Source: Kutzneria chonburiensis (GTDB taxonomy: Bacteria > Actinomycetota > Actinomycetes > Mycobacteriales > Pseudonocardiaceae). Taken from it: a stretch of 64,000 nt of DNA. Where the stretch lies: assembly GCF_028622115.1 (NCBI RefSeq), contig NZ_CP097263.1, positions 5,456,001 to 5,520,000 of the forward strand. The letters are read 5' to 3'. Position 1 is the stretch's first letter, and the number at the start of each line of letters is the position of its first letter. The translations under genes were made by a program, and so were the position numbers. The notes beneath the pieces are model-generated. The model did not search any database. It was not told where the DNA came from and saw only the letters and a list, made by a program, of their open reading frames with translations. Shown piece after piece: positions 23,761 to 33,714 of the stretch.

Positions 23761-26289
23761 TTAGGCTTCGGCCATCCCCGCGACGATCGACGTACGGGCC
23801 GCGCGGCGGGCCGGCATCAGGGCCGCGACCACCGCGGCCAGGATCGCCGCCAGCAGCAGCACGCCCAGCTGGCCGCCCGGGATCGACAGGCTCAGCTGCA
23901 GGTCGGGGCTGGACAGGGCCTCGATCAGCACCCAGGCGAACGCGCCGCCCATGACCACGCCGATCAGTGCGCCCATCACGCCCATCAGCACCGACTCGAC
24001 CACCAGCATGAACCGCAGCTGGCCCTTGGTCAGGCCGAGCGCCCGCAGCAGCGCCGACTCCCGCGTGCGCTCCAGCACCGACAGGCCCAGCGTGTTGGCG
24101 ATGCCGAACAGGGCGATCACCACCGCCAGCCCGATCAGCGCCCACATCAGCCCCAGCAGGCTGTCGATCTCGCCGTTGAGCTGCTCCTTGGTCGCCGCCG
24201 CGCTGTCCACCTTGGCCACCGCCACGTCGGCCGTGGCCTTGTCCATGGCGTTCTGGCCGTCCGTCACCGAGACGCCCGGCTTCATCTTGACCAGGATCTG
24301 GTCGTAGCCGACGACCTTCGGCGCGACCGCCGCGAACGTGTCCAGCGTGACCAGGCCGTCCGGCAGCTCCTTGGCGTCGTAGATCGCCACCAGCTTGAGC
24401 ATCTTGTTGGCGTCGGCCGTGCTGACCAGCAGCTGGTCGCCCAGCTTGGCCGTGCCGACGGCCTGCTTGTTCAGCGCGATCGTGCCCGGGCCGAGCTGGC
24501 TCAGGTCACCGCTGGCCAACTTCGGGTTGACCATGGTGCCGACGGCCGACTTGTCCACACCCTCCACGCCCTGGTCGCCGGACTGGGCGACCGTCATGAC
24601 CGTCTGCGTGGTGGCGGCGGCCTGGGCGATCTGCGGCACCGACTTGAGCTGGCCGGGCAGCGTGGCCGGCAGCGGGTGGTCGTAGACCGAGGAGGTGACC
24701 GTGAAGTCGGCCGGGAAGCGCTTGTCCACCTCGGCGCCCGCGGCCTGCTTGCCGCTGGTGGCCACCACCGTGACCATCGTGACGATGGTGACGCCGATGA
24801 CCAGCGCCGCCGTGGTCGCCGCGGTGCGGCGCGGGTTGCGGCCCGCGTTGGCCGTGGCCAGCTTGGCCGGCACGCCGAACAGCATCGACGGGATCGCGCC
24901 GAGCAGCTTGTTGATCGGTCCCACGATGAGCGGGCCCAGCACGATCACGCCGAGCAGCATCACCATCGTGCCGCCGCCGACCACGAACAGCGCCGAGTCC
25001 GGGTCTTTCGAGCCCATGCCCAGTCCGATCAAGCCGGCACCGCCCAGCAGCAGCACCGCCGCGCTGACCATGCGCAGCACGCTCGTGCGGCGGACCTCGT
25101 CGTGGCTGTCCGGCTGGGCGCGCAGCGCGGCCAGCGGGGCCACCTTCGTCGCCCGCAGCGCCGGCAGGGCCGCCGACACCACCGTGACCAGGACACCGAT
25201 CGCGAAGGCCGCGATCACCACCGTGCCCGACAGTGGGACGCTCACCTCCGTCGCCGCGCCGCTGAACCAGCCGACCGCCTTCTGCAGCAGGGCCGCCAGG
25301 CCGAGGCCCGCGCCGAGGCCGAGCACCGAGGCGACCAGGCCCATCACCAACGCCTCCAGCAGCACGCTGCCGAACACCTGGCCGCGGCCCGCGCCGATGC
25401 AGCGCATCAGGGCCAGCTCACGGGTGCGCTGGGCGATCAGGATGGTGAAGGTGTTGTAGATGACCATCGCCGCGACGACGAGCGAGATCAGCGCGAAGAT
25501 CAGCATGAAGTTGGTCAGGCCGTTCGAGCCGCGGCCGGCGCTGTGCAGCGCCTCGTCGGTGATCGCGTCGCCGGTCTGCACCTTGTAGGACTTGCCCAGC
25601 TGGGCCGAGATCCGGTCGACCAGGGTCTGCTGGCTCACGCCCGGGGCCGCCGCCACCACGACCTGGTAGACGCTCGCCTGCTTCTGGAGTGCGGCCAGAC
25701 CGCTCGGCGTCAGCAGGATCTGGTTGTCCGAGATGATGGAGATCGCGTTGGCGCCCTGGCTGTACGTGCCGACCACGGTCAGCGGCACCGGGGTGTCGGT
25801 CTTGCTCAGCACCGAGACCTTCTGGCCGACGCCGATACCGGTCGACTTGGCCGTGCGGGCGTCCAGCGCAATCTCGTTGTCCGCCTTGGGGAAGGCCCCT
25901 TCGACCAGGTCGAACTCACGCAGCTGCGGCGTCGTCTCGATGGTCGAGGCGAAGGCCTGCACCGCCTTGCCGTTGGTCTTGATCAGCGGCAGCGTGCCGC
26001 CGCCGCGGCCGTCCGCCCCGGCGACACCCGGGATCTTGCGGATCGCGTCCACCGTGTCCTGCCCCAGCTTCGGGGCGTCGGACGATGACTTCTGGCCGTC
26101 GTAGTTGACCTGCACCGCCGCGTCGACGCCGCGCGTCTGGCGGGACAGGTTGTCGTGCAGCTGTGCGTTGAGGGCGTTGCCCAGGATCAGCGTGCCGCTG
26201 ACGAAGGCGACGCCGAGGATGATCGCTATCGAGGACAGCACCATCCGCGCCGTGCGGGCGCGCAGACCCGCGAGCGTGGCCCGGAACAT
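23761..26289 (-). CDS. FtsX-family ABC transporter permease (MacB/LolE-like)
   Basis: 842 residues with two FtsX-type four-helix domains. The first TM (ARTARMVLSSIAIILGVAFV) is followed by a large extracytoplasmic domain (about 40-250). Core helices include FALISLVVAAMVIYNTFTILIA with the RRIGA-like RELALMRCIGAGR loop, then a second extracytoplasmic domain, and the last helices end AARTSIVAGMAEA. Members export lipoproteins, peptides or antibiotics, or act mechanically in the envelope. Its ATG overlaps the ATPase stop (TGATG), so the pair is translationally coupled. Substrate unknown; actinomycete homologues are often involved in antimicrobial peptide resistance. Confidence 0.9.
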   Translation of the reverse strand: MFRATLAGLRARTARMVLSSIAIILGVAFVSGTLILGNALNAQLHDNLSRQTRGVDAAVQVNYDGQKSSSDAPKLGQDTVDAIRKIPGVAGADGRGGGTLPLIKTNGKAVQAFASTIETTPQLREFDLVEGAFPKADNEIALDARTAKSTGIGVGQKVSVLSKTDTPVPLTVVGTYSQGANAISIISDNQILLTPSGLAALQKQASVYQVVVAAAPGVSQQTLVDRISAQLGKSYKVQTGDAITDEALHSAGRGSNGLTNFMLIFALISLVVAAMVIYNTFTILIAQRTRELALMRCIGAGRGQVFGSVLLEALVMGLVASVLGLGAGLGLAALLQKAVGWFSGAATEVSVPLSGTVVIAAFAIGVLVTVVSAALPALRATKVAPLAALRAQPDSHDEVRRTSVLRMVSAAVLLLGGAGLIGLGMGSKDPDSALFVVGGGTMVMLLGVIVLGPLIVGPINKLLGAIPSMLFGVPAKLATANAGRNPRRTAATTAALVIGVTIVTMVTVVATSGKQAAGAEVDKRFPADFTVTSSVYDHPLPATLPGQLKSVPQIAQAAATTQTVMTVAQSGDQGVEGVDKSAVGTMVNPKLASGDLSQLGPGTIALNKQAVGTAKLGDQLLVSTADANKMLKLVAIYDAKELPDGLVTLDTFAAVAPKVVGYDQILVKMKPGVSVTDGQNAMDKATADVAVAKVDSAAATKEQLNGEIDSLLGLMWALIGLAVVIALFGIANTLGLSVLERTRESALLRALGLTKGQLRFMLVVESVLMGVMGALIGVVMGGAFAWVLIEALSSPDLQLSLSIPGGQLGVLLLAAILAAVVAALMPARRAARTSIVAGMAEA

Positions 26290-27041
26290 CACGCTCCCAG
26301 GTGCTTGAGGGCCGACAGCACCGAGTCGGCCGTCGGCTGGTTGATCTCCCCCGCCAGCCGGCCGTCGGCCAGCAGCACCACCCGGTCCGCGTAGGACGCG
26401 GCCACCGGGTCGTGCGTAACCATGATCACCGTCTGCCCCAGCTTGCGCACCGACATCCTCAGAAAGTCCAGCACCTCCGCGCCACTCCGCGAATCGAGGT
26501 TGCCCGTCGGCTCATCCGCGAACACCACCTCCGGCCTGGCCACCAGTGCCCGGGCACAGGCCACCCGCTGCTGTTGGCCACCCGACAGCTCACTCGGCTT
26601 GTGCCCCAGCCGCTGGCGCAGCCCGATCGTGTCCACAATCGTGTCGTACCAGGCCTTGTCCGGCTTCTTCCCGGCCAATTCCAGGCCCAGCAGAATGTTC
26701 TGCTCAGCCGTCAGCGTCGGCAGCAGGTTGAAGGACTGGAACACGAACCCCACCCGGTCCCGGCGCAGCCGCGTCAGGTCCCGGTCGGACAGCTTCGTGA
26801 TATCCGTCTGTCCGATGTAGACCTGCCCGTGGTCCACCGAGTCCAGGCCGGCCAGGCAGTGCATCAGCGTCGACTTGCCCGACCCCGACGGCCCCATGAT
26901 CGCCGTGAACCGCCCCGCCTGGAACGACACGTTCACCCCGTCAAGAGCGCGCACCGCCGTGTCCCCCCGGCCGTACACCTTCACCAGCTCCCGCGCCTGA
27001 ACCGCGGTCCGGAGTCCGACGTCGGACGCCACAGCAGACAT
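26289..27041 (-). CDS. ABC transporter ATPase (LolD/MacB-type)
   Basis: 250 residues; powers the adjacent FtsX-type permease. Walker A GPSGSGKST, Q-loop VFQSFNLLP, signature LSGGQQQR, Walker B VVFADEPTGNLD and the H-loop in VIMVTHD are all present. ATG at 27041 with GAGGAGCAAGGC in front. The stop overlaps the permease start. The region 27042-27220 upstream separates it from the LAL regulator and likely holds its promoter. Confidence 0.95.
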   Translation of the reverse strand: MSAVASDVGLRTAVQARELVKVYGRGDTAVRALDGVNVSFQAGRFTAIMGPSGSGKSTLMHCLAGLDSVDHGQVYIGQTDITKLSDRDLTRLRRDRVGFVFQSFNLLPTLTAEQNILLGLELAGKKPDKAWYDTIVDTIGLRQRLGHKPSELSGGQQQRVACARALVARPEVVFADEPTGNLDSRSGAEVLDFLRMSVRKLGQTVIMVTHDPVAASYADRVVLLADGRLAGEINQPTADSVLSALKHLGA

Positions 27042-27220
27042 GCCTTGCTCCTCACCTGGAAGTCGATGAGGCAGAACCTATGGCCGGCCCGGGTCCGTCA
27101 ACATCCACTCGCGGGCGGGAACCCCCGTCGTCCCCAGGGCTGACGAGAGTCATCCCTCAGGCGTACAACCTCCGGCAGACATGCCGCTCCGACCAGGTCG
27201 AGGGCCATTTTCTTGGCGGC

Positions 27221-30145
27221 TCAGGACTCCAACAGCCCGCGGTCGTAAGCCGTCGCTACGGCCTCGGCGCGGCGGCTGGCGCCTAGTTTGGCCATGATGC
27301 GGGAGAGGTGGACGCTGACGGTCTTCTCGCTGATGAAGAGCTCCTCGCCTACCTCGCGGTTGGTGCGGCCGAGGGCGACGAGGGAGAGGACGGAGCGCTC
27401 GCGAGGGGTGAGGAGGTCGACGGTGTCGCGGGGGACGGCGTCGCCGAGCTGGATGCGGGAGCGCTTGGCCAGCTCGGACAAGGCGGAGGACAAGGGAAGG
27501 GCGCCGAGGCGGGAGGCGGACTCGGCGGCGAGGCGGAGCTGCTGGGCGGCGTCGTCGCGGGCGTCGTCGGCGAGTAGGGCGGCGGCGAGGCGCCAACGGG
27601 CGAGGGCGCGCTCATAAGCGTGGCCGTAGCCGAAGGCGTCGACGACGCGGCGCCAAGCGGCGGGATCGCCGGTGCCGTCGTCGAGGCGGGTGGCCTCGGC
27701 GGCGAGCCGGAGCTGCCAAGCGATGCCCTCGGGACCGAGCTTGCCGCTACGGGGACGCGCCGCGGCGGCGGCCTCGCCGAGGGAGAGGAAACGGGCGGCG
27801 GAATCCAGCGCGGAAGACTCGGCGTCGCGGCGGCGGCGGGCGAGGCGGGCGAAGTCGGCGGCGGCGGAAACACCAAGGGCGGCAAGGCGAATCTCGGCGG
27901 TGAGGGCGGGCTCGGCGGCCTCGAGAGTGTCCAAACCGTCCTGGGCGGCGGCGATGCCGAGCTCGGGACGGCCACGCCACAGGTGCAGCTCGACGGCGGC
28001 GGCGGTGCAGAACAGGGGCAGCTGGAAGTCGCGCCGCCACTCGGGACGAAGCCGCTGGAGCAAGAGCTCGGCCTGGTCCAGACGGCCGGAGCCGACCTCG
28101 GTGGGCAGCCCGGAGGCAGCCACGATGGCGGTGCCGAGGTTGGCGACGGGATCACCGGGAAGCTGCGCGGCGGCAGTGCTGCCCTCCCAGTCGCCGGCGA
28201 CGTAACGGGCGATGGCGAGCAGCGCCCGGAGCTGGAAACCCGAAGGGCTCCAAGACAATCCGTTCTGCTCCGACCGCCGCAGCCCCTCGGAGAAGACCTT
28301 GACGGCCTCGCCGATGAGCCCCTGCTCGTACCGGTTGACGCCAAGGTTGAACCACGCCCGCAGCTCGACGTTCAACGCCCCGGCCTCGATGGCCCGGTCC
28401 CGGGCGATGATCAGACGGGAGCAGGCGTCCTCGACCAGCCCGTCCTTCTCGTCGATGACGGCGATGGTGATCAACGCATCGGCCTCGGCGCTGCGGGAAC
28501 CGATCTGCACGGCGGAACGCACGGCCTCCTCGGCGGCCTCCCGCGCGCCGGGCCGGCAGACGGCGCGCATCAGCCGCGACCGAACGGCCATCACCCAAGC
28601 CTTGTGGACGGAGGCGGGCTGCTCGTGCACGAGCTCCCATGCCTCGTCGATCACGGCGGCGGCCTCGTGCTCACGACCGTCCAAATTGGCCACTGCCATG
28701 GCCAGGCGCCGCAACGCTTCGATCTTCGCGTCGCCGGAGGCGACGCGAACGGCCTGGCGGGCGAAGGCGATGCCCCGCTCCAGCTCCCCGGCGCTGATGG
28801 CGTACCAGCTGGCCTTCCTGATCAGCGCCAGCTCGGTGACGCCGGCATGCACCTCGGGATCGGTGACGGCGGGCCAGATCTTCAGGGCCTGCTCGGTGTA
28901 GTGCAATGCCTCGGACGGGGCGCCGGCGTCGTCGGCCTCGCCGGCGGCCTGCACGGAGGCGGCCAGCGCCTGCGGCAGATCATGGCTCTCCATGCTGTGG
29001 TACGCCAACTTTGCCGCAGTACCACGGATTCCCGGCTCTTCCTTGAGCAGCCGGGCATAGGCGGCGTGCAACCGGACCCGCTCCCCCGGCAGCAAGTCGG
29101 TGTAGATGGCCTCGCGCAACAGGGCGTGCCGGAACGCGTAGTGCTCGTTCACGTCGACCAACACGTTGTGCTGCACGGCTTCCCGCATCGCCTCTTCCAG
29201 CTCGGGCGGGGCCATGCCGGCAACCTCGTGCAGCCGCTCGTAGCGAACGCGACGACCGCCGGCGGAAGCGGCCCGCAGCACCTGCTGGGCCTGCGGGCTG
29301 AGCCGCTCGATCCGGGCCAGCAGCACATCGGCCAGCGCGGTCGGCACGCCAGGGTCGTCGCAGCCGCAGTCGGCGGTGCTGGCCAACAGTTCCTCGGCGA
29401 AGAAAGCGTTGCCCTCGGAGCGTTCGGCAATGCGCTGCACCTGCACGTCGGTGAGATCGTCGTCGGCCAGCGCCCGCACGAACAACGCCGCATCGGCGCT
29501 GTTGAACGGAGTCAGGTCAAGGCGTTCCACGGCGGTCAGCCGAACCAGCTCGGCCAGCACGGGACGCAACGGGTGCCGACGGTGTAGTTCGTCGGCCCGA
29601 TACGTGACGGCGACGAGCAGACGCTCGGTGCTCAACCGGGACAGCAGGAAGGTCAACAGGTTCCGGGACGAGGAGTCGGCCCAGTGCACATCCTCGACGG
29701 TCAGCACGACCGTCCGTTCCGAAGACAGCTCGACCAGCAGGCTGTGCACGGCGTCGAACAGCTGGAGCTGCCCCAGCTCGGCGTCGTCCTCACGGCTCAA
29801 CGGCTTGACGGCCAGGTCGGGCAGCAGCCGGGCCAGCGCCGGCCGGCTGCGCAGCGCCTCGGGATGGTCGCCGCGCAGCTGTCCGAGCACGTCGGCGAAC
29901 GGCAGGTACGGCAGGCCGGCCCCGGAGCCGACGCACCGTCCGGTCAGGACGAGCGCCCCGTCCTGCTCGGCGGTGGCGGTCAGGTCGGTCAGCAGCCGGG
30001 TCTTGCCAACGCCGGCGTCCCCCGACACCAGCACGGCCCCGGCCTCACCGGCTGCCGCCCGCGCGAGGGCGGCACGCAGGCGGCCGATCTCCGCGCTGCG
30101 TGCCACCAGCGGAATTCCCGATCCCAGGCGCGGCACGGTGGGCAT
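27221..30145 (-). CDS. LAL-type LuxR regulator with AAA/STAND ATPase
   Basis: 974 residues. Walker A GDAGVGKTRL near residue 45, sensor-like VLTVEDVHWADSSS, then a helical region with TPR-like repeats. At the end a LuxR helix-turn-helix (LTPRERSVLSLVALGRTNREVGEELFISEKTVSVHLSRI). MalT-like proteins of this size are often pathway-specific activators. Unusual third-position runs of serine/alanine codons in the region 27500-28200 leave several long false frames. ATG at 30145, preceded by GAGGTG overlapping the stop of a small ORF. Confidence 0.9.
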   Translation of the reverse strand: MPTVPRLGSGIPLVARSAEIGRLRAALARAAAGEAGAVLVSGDAGVGKTRLLTDLTATAEQDGALVLTGRCVGSGAGLPYLPFADVLGQLRGDHPEALRSRPALARLLPDLAVKPLSREDDAELGQLQLFDAVHSLLVELSSERTVVLTVEDVHWADSSSRNLLTFLLSRLSTERLLVAVTYRADELHRRHPLRPVLAELVRLTAVERLDLTPFNSADAALFVRALADDDLTDVQVQRIAERSEGNAFFAEELLASTADCGCDDPGVPTALADVLLARIERLSPQAQQVLRAASAGGRRVRYERLHEVAGMAPPELEEAMREAVQHNVLVDVNEHYAFRHALLREAIYTDLLPGERVRLHAAYARLLKEEPGIRGTAAKLAYHSMESHDLPQALAASVQAAGEADDAGAPSEALHYTEQALKIWPAVTDPEVHAGVTELALIRKASWYAISAGELERGIAFARQAVRVASGDAKIEALRRLAMAVANLDGREHEAAAVIDEAWELVHEQPASVHKAWVMAVRSRLMRAVCRPGAREAAEEAVRSAVQIGSRSAEADALITIAVIDEKDGLVEDACSRLIIARDRAIEAGALNVELRAWFNLGVNRYEQGLIGEAVKVFSEGLRRSEQNGLSWSPSGFQLRALLAIARYVAGDWEGSTAAAQLPGDPVANLGTAIVAASGLPTEVGSGRLDQAELLLQRLRPEWRRDFQLPLFCTAAAVELHLWRGRPELGIAAAQDGLDTLEAAEPALTAEIRLAALGVSAAADFARLARRRRDAESSALDSAARFLSLGEAAAAARPRSGKLGPEGIAWQLRLAAEATRLDDGTGDPAAWRRVVDAFGYGHAYERALARWRLAAALLADDARDDAAQQLRLAAESASRLGALPLSSALSELAKRSRIQLGDAVPRDTVDLLTPRERSVLSLVALGRTNREVGEELFISEKTVSVHLSRIMAKLGASRRAEAVATAYDRGLLES

Positions 30146-30156
30146 GGTCGCACACC

Positions 30157-30327
30157 TCAGGCCGCGTGGCGGGCTACTTTCACGTCATGCCCGTCACTGG
30201 ACCGGTGCCAGCGGAACAGCCGTGGCAGCCGCAGCACCGGGCCCATCGGCCGCGCCAGCTCACGGGCCCGCCGCTGCCGGTACTCGACCTCAGCCTTGAT
30301 CGACTCCGGCGCGCTGTACTCCAACAT
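30157..30327 (-). CDS. Small conserved-looking protein cotranscribed with the LAL regulator
   Basis: 56 residues from an ATG at 30327 with GAGGAGGACGAG upstream. Basic and helical (AEVEYRQRRARELARPMGPV). Function not recognised. It ends 11 nt before the LAL gene, and its TGA overlaps the LAL ribosome site, so it probably couples their translation. The longer open frame to 30435 has no ribosome site. Confidence 0.5.
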   Translation of the reverse strand: MLEYSAPESIKAEVEYRQRRARELARPMGPVLRLPRLFRWHRSSDGHDVKVARHAA

Positions 30328-30458
30328 CTCGTCCTCCTCATCGGTTTCCGACAAGGTGGAGAGTCGTACTGAGGCCGGGCCACCGGCATCCGACGAACAC
30401 CTACCCGATCCCTTACCCGCGGACCGTGACCCCACCTGAGGCCCAAGTAAGGCCCCTT

Positions 30459-30579
30459 ACCCCCGCGAGTCCCGCCCAGCGGCACACCGAAATGCGGTTT
30501 CGCGCAGAACTGAGCCCTGAGTGCCAGATCTGCCGGAAACCGGGTTTCGGTGTGCCGGAGAGCGGGACTCGCGGGGGTT
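30459..30579. repeat. Long palindromic repeat, copy B of three
   Basis: Inverted repeat of 121 bp with the same outer arm (ACCCCCGCGAGTCCCGC) and inner arm (CACACCGAAA) as copies at 13657 and 46390, but a larger, unrelated centre of about 50 bp. The right arm ends directly at the TAG stop (30580) of the AfsR-like gene. The left side is preceded by AGTAAGGCCCCTTAC (30445-30459), a short palindrome related to the hairpin at 20423. Both neighbours are minus-strand genes, so it can act as terminator for the AfsR-like gene. Confidence 0.85.
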
Positions 30580-33411
30580 CTAGGCGGGGGTGCGGACGGA
30601 GACACGGGCCTGGGCGAGGCGGGCGCGGACGCCGTCGGCCTCGGGGGCGCCGAGGTCGCTCAACACCGACAGCGAGCGCTGCCAGTGCGGCACGGCCGAC
30701 TGGTCGCCGAGGAAGTCGAGGGCCTGGGCGATGCGGTCGTGGGCGATGCCCTGGTGGTAGACGCTGCTGGCCTCGACGGCGACCTCCAGCGCCTCCTTGG
30801 CCGCGGTCAGCGCGTCGGGGCCCTTGCCGAGGGCGATCAGCGACTCGGCCAGGGTGCTCAGGCCGGCGGTCTGGCCCACGGCGTCGCCGAGCTGCCGGTA
30901 GAGGTCCATGGCCGCCCGCAGCTGCTGCACGGCCTCGGTGTGCCGCTGCTCCCCGGCGTACAGGCAGGCCAGGTTGTGCAGGTTGTTGGCCTCGGCGAAC
31001 AGCGACCCGGTGCGCTTGCTGATCTCGGCGGCGCGCAGGTACTGCACCTCGGCCTCGCCGGCGCGGCCGGTGGACGTGAGGATGTTGGCGATCGAGGTGT
31101 ACGCCCGCGCCTGCCATTCGCCGTGGCCCTGCCGCCGGCTCACGGAAAGCGCTTCCCGTTCCGCCTCCAGTGCCTCGTCGTAGCGCTCGTGCAGCGTCAG
31201 CACGACGCCCAGGTTGTGCAGCGTGACGAACTGCGCCAGCGGATCCTTCAACCTCCGCACCACGGGCGTGGCGGCCTCGTGCGTGGCCAGCCACGAGTCG
31301 CGGTCGGCCAGCAGCCAGAACAGCCGGCTCAGCGTGTACGGCAGCTGCCACGCGTGCACGGGCCAGTCGTGCGTGACGGCGTACGCGGCGGCGGCCAGCA
31401 GGTTGACCCGCTCGGCCTCCAGCCACGCCAGGGCCGTGGCCGAGGAGTCGATGACCGGGATCTCGGCCGGTACGAAGGACGGCGCGATCTCGACGGTTCC
31501 TCGCGTGATGGGCAGGAGCCCGTCGGCCAGGTCGGCGCAGTAAAGGTAGTAGTCGAGCATCCGTCCGGCCACGGCCCGCTGCTCGTCCTCGCTCAGCTCC
31601 TCGCCGGCCAGGGTGACGCAGTACGCGCGCATGAGGTCGTGCGGCATGTACCGCCCGGGTTCGCTGACGGTCAACAGGTGCGCGGCCTCCAGCGAGTCCA
31701 GCGCGCGGCTGGCGTCGCACAGTCGCACCTCGGCCAGCGCGGCGACCACGTGCGGGGTGATGTCGTGCCCCGGGTGCAGTCCTAGCAGCGCTAGCAACCG
31801 CGCCGGCAGCGGCGGCAGTGCACGGCGCGAGGCGTCGAACGCCGACCGTACGGCGCTGGCGCCCTCCTCCAACCCGAGCGCGGCGAGCCGTCCCTGCTCG
31901 TCGTCCAGTTCCGACACCAGCGCCGCCACGGGCTGCCGTGGCGCGACGGCCAGCCGTGCGGCGGCGATGCGCAGCGCCAGCGGCAGCCGGTCGCACAGCG
32001 ACGCCAGCCGCGCGATCTGCGCCGGCTCCTCACGCAGCCGTGCGCTGCCGGCGATGCGGCCGAGCAGGTTGACGGCCTCATCGTCGCTGAGCAGGTCGAC
32101 GTCCAGCAGCTTGGCGTCGGCGTGCGCGACCAGCCCGTCCAGCCGCCGCCGGCTGGTCACCAGCACGCAGCAGCCGGAGCCGGCCAGCAGCGGCATCAGC
32201 TCGTCGGAGCCGCGCGCGTTGTCCAGCACGATGATCATCCGGCGGTCCGAGACCAGGGTCCGGAACAGCGCCGACCGCTCCTCCACGGTCGACGGCACCT
32301 CGCCCGCGGCCACGCCCAGCGCGCGCAGGAAGCGCCGCAGCACTTCGTTGGCGTCCAGCGGGTCACGCTGCGGGTCGTAGCCGTGCAGGTCGACGTGCAG
32401 CTGGCCGTCGGGGAAGTCGGCCCGCACGCGGTGCGCCCAGTGCACGGCCAGCGCCGTCTTGCCGACGCCGGCCGGGCCGGTGATGGCCACGACCAGGCCG
32501 GACGGGGTCTCGGCGCGCAGCTCGTCCAGCCGGTCGAGCAGGTCCTCACGGCCGACGAAGCTGGCCGGATCGGGCGGCAGCTGCCCGGGCACGGCCGCCT
32601 GCACGACGACCTGCGGCCGCTGCTCCGCGCTGCCGGCGAGGTCCTCGCCGGCCAGTACGGCCTGGTGCAGCCGCTGGAGCTCGGGCCCGGGCTCCACGCC
32701 CAGCTCGTCGATCAGCACCTCGCGGGCCATCCGGTACGTGGCCAGCGCCTCGGCCTGCCGGCCGGTCTGGCACAGGGCCCGCATCGTCATGCCGTACAGG
32801 CGCTCGCGCAGCGGGTACTCGTCCACGAGCCGGGACAGCTCGGCCACCACGTCGGCGCCGCGCCCGAGGGCCAGCCGCAGGTCGGCGCGCTCTTCCAGCA
32901 CGGTCAGGCGTCGCTCGACCAGCCGGCTGCGCTCGACCTCGGCGAACAGGCCGGGCAACCCGCCGAGCGGGTCGCCCCGCCACAGCGCGAGGGCGGCGTC
33001 CAGCTCCTCACCGGCGGCGACCAGGTCCCCGGCGGACCGCAGCCGGGCGGCCGCGGCGGTGCGGCCGTCGAAGACGTCCAGGTCCACCCACGACGGGTCC
33101 AGGGTGAGCCGGTAGCCGTCGCCGGCCGAGCGCAGCAGGTCGCCCGGCTGCCGGCTGGCCCGGGCCGGCTCCAGCGCTCTGCGCAGGCCGGCCACGTAGG
33201 TGTGCACGACGTTGACCGCGCTGCTCGGGGCGGTCTCGCCCCACAGCGCGTCGATGATCTGGTCGCGGCCCACGACTGTGTTGCGCCCCAGCACCAGGAC
33301 CGCGAACACGACCCGCTGCTTGGGCGCCCCCAGCGCCACGTCCTGGCCGTCCCGGCTGGCGCGCAGCGCGCCCAGCACCTCGAACCACCAGGTTGATCCA
33401 CCGTCCGACAA
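30580..33411 (-). CDS. AfsR/SARP-type regulator (SARP-BTAD-NB-ARC-TPR), second copy
   Basis: 943 residues. Winged helix with VFAVLVLGRNTVVGRDQIIDALW, BTAD domain, NB-ARC with AITGPAGVGKTALA (about residue 300) and the hallmark VLVTSRRRLDGLVA, then TPRs including ALEAEREALSVSRRQG and AEVQYLRAAEISKRTG. It resembles the AfsR-like protein at 20454 only in architecture. The TTG at 33411 has CTGGAGG 10 nt upstream; a GTG at 33435 (8 codons longer) lacks a ribosome site, so I chose TTG. Target unknown. Confidence 0.9.
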   Translation of the reverse strand: MSDGGSTWWFEVLGALRASRDGQDVALGAPKQRVVFAVLVLGRNTVVGRDQIIDALWGETAPSSAVNVVHTYVAGLRRALEPARASRQPGDLLRSAGDGYRLTLDPSWVDLDVFDGRTAAAARLRSAGDLVAAGEELDAALALWRGDPLGGLPGLFAEVERSRLVERRLTVLEERADLRLALGRGADVVAELSRLVDEYPLRERLYGMTMRALCQTGRQAEALATYRMAREVLIDELGVEPGPELQRLHQAVLAGEDLAGSAEQRPQVVVQAAVPGQLPPDPASFVGREDLLDRLDELRAETPSGLVVAITGPAGVGKTALAVHWAHRVRADFPDGQLHVDLHGYDPQRDPLDANEVLRRFLRALGVAAGEVPSTVEERSALFRTLVSDRRMIIVLDNARGSDELMPLLAGSGCCVLVTSRRRLDGLVAHADAKLLDVDLLSDDEAVNLLGRIAGSARLREEPAQIARLASLCDRLPLALRIAAARLAVAPRQPVAALVSELDDEQGRLAALGLEEGASAVRSAFDASRRALPPLPARLLALLGLHPGHDITPHVVAALAEVRLCDASRALDSLEAAHLLTVSEPGRYMPHDLMRAYCVTLAGEELSEDEQRAVAGRMLDYYLYCADLADGLLPITRGTVEIAPSFVPAEIPVIDSSATALAWLEAERVNLLAAAAYAVTHDWPVHAWQLPYTLSRLFWLLADRDSWLATHEAATPVVRRLKDPLAQFVTLHNLGVVLTLHERYDEALEAEREALSVSRRQGHGEWQARAYTSIANILTSTGRAGEAEVQYLRAAEISKRTGSLFAEANNLHNLACLYAGEQRHTEAVQQLRAAMDLYRQLGDAVGQTAGLSTLAESLIALGKGPDALTAAKEALEVAVEASSVYHQGIAHDRIAQALDFLGDQSAVPHWQRSLSVLSDLGAPEADGVRARLAQARVSVRTPA

Positions 33412-33714
33412 GCGATCAGTCCTCCAGGCCGCCACGTGCGGCGATCAGAGCCTAATCGGGCCTCCAGACGTACTCCAGAGGTTGTGTGGACGGTTCAGTA
33501 ATCATTGTTACCAGTTCCACCCGATGGAACCAGCCAGGAGCCCGCAAGCTCCCCACAGACGACGCGGGCCGATCGATGTGCAGAGGGCAACAGCCCGCGG
33601 CGGCGGAACATCGATCGGTTCGCGTCCCCCATCACCGGCCTCGGACGCGCGCCTTCGTCCGAGGCCGTTGGCGTGCCGTGGGGCGCCTGTCCCCACGGCA
33701 CGGTCGTCAGCGGG
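33412..33714. other. Non-coding region with three hairpins
   Basis: No gene is seen here. It holds, left to right, the promoter region of the AfsR-like gene and a long-range inverted pair CCGATCGATGT/ACATCGATCGG (33569-33579 and 33608-33618). Two strong stem-loops follow: GGCCTCGGACG/CGTCCGAGGCC (33637-33647/33656-33666) and CGTGCCGTGGGG/CCCCACGGCACG (33672-33683/33691-33702). The last two lie 13-50 nt downstream of the DUF397 stop and probably form its terminator on the minus strand. Confidence 0.7.

Noticed and set aside
20454-33411. Edge of a natural-product biosynthetic cluster
   Set aside because: Regulators are present but no PKS, NRPS, terpene or other core enzyme is found in the window.
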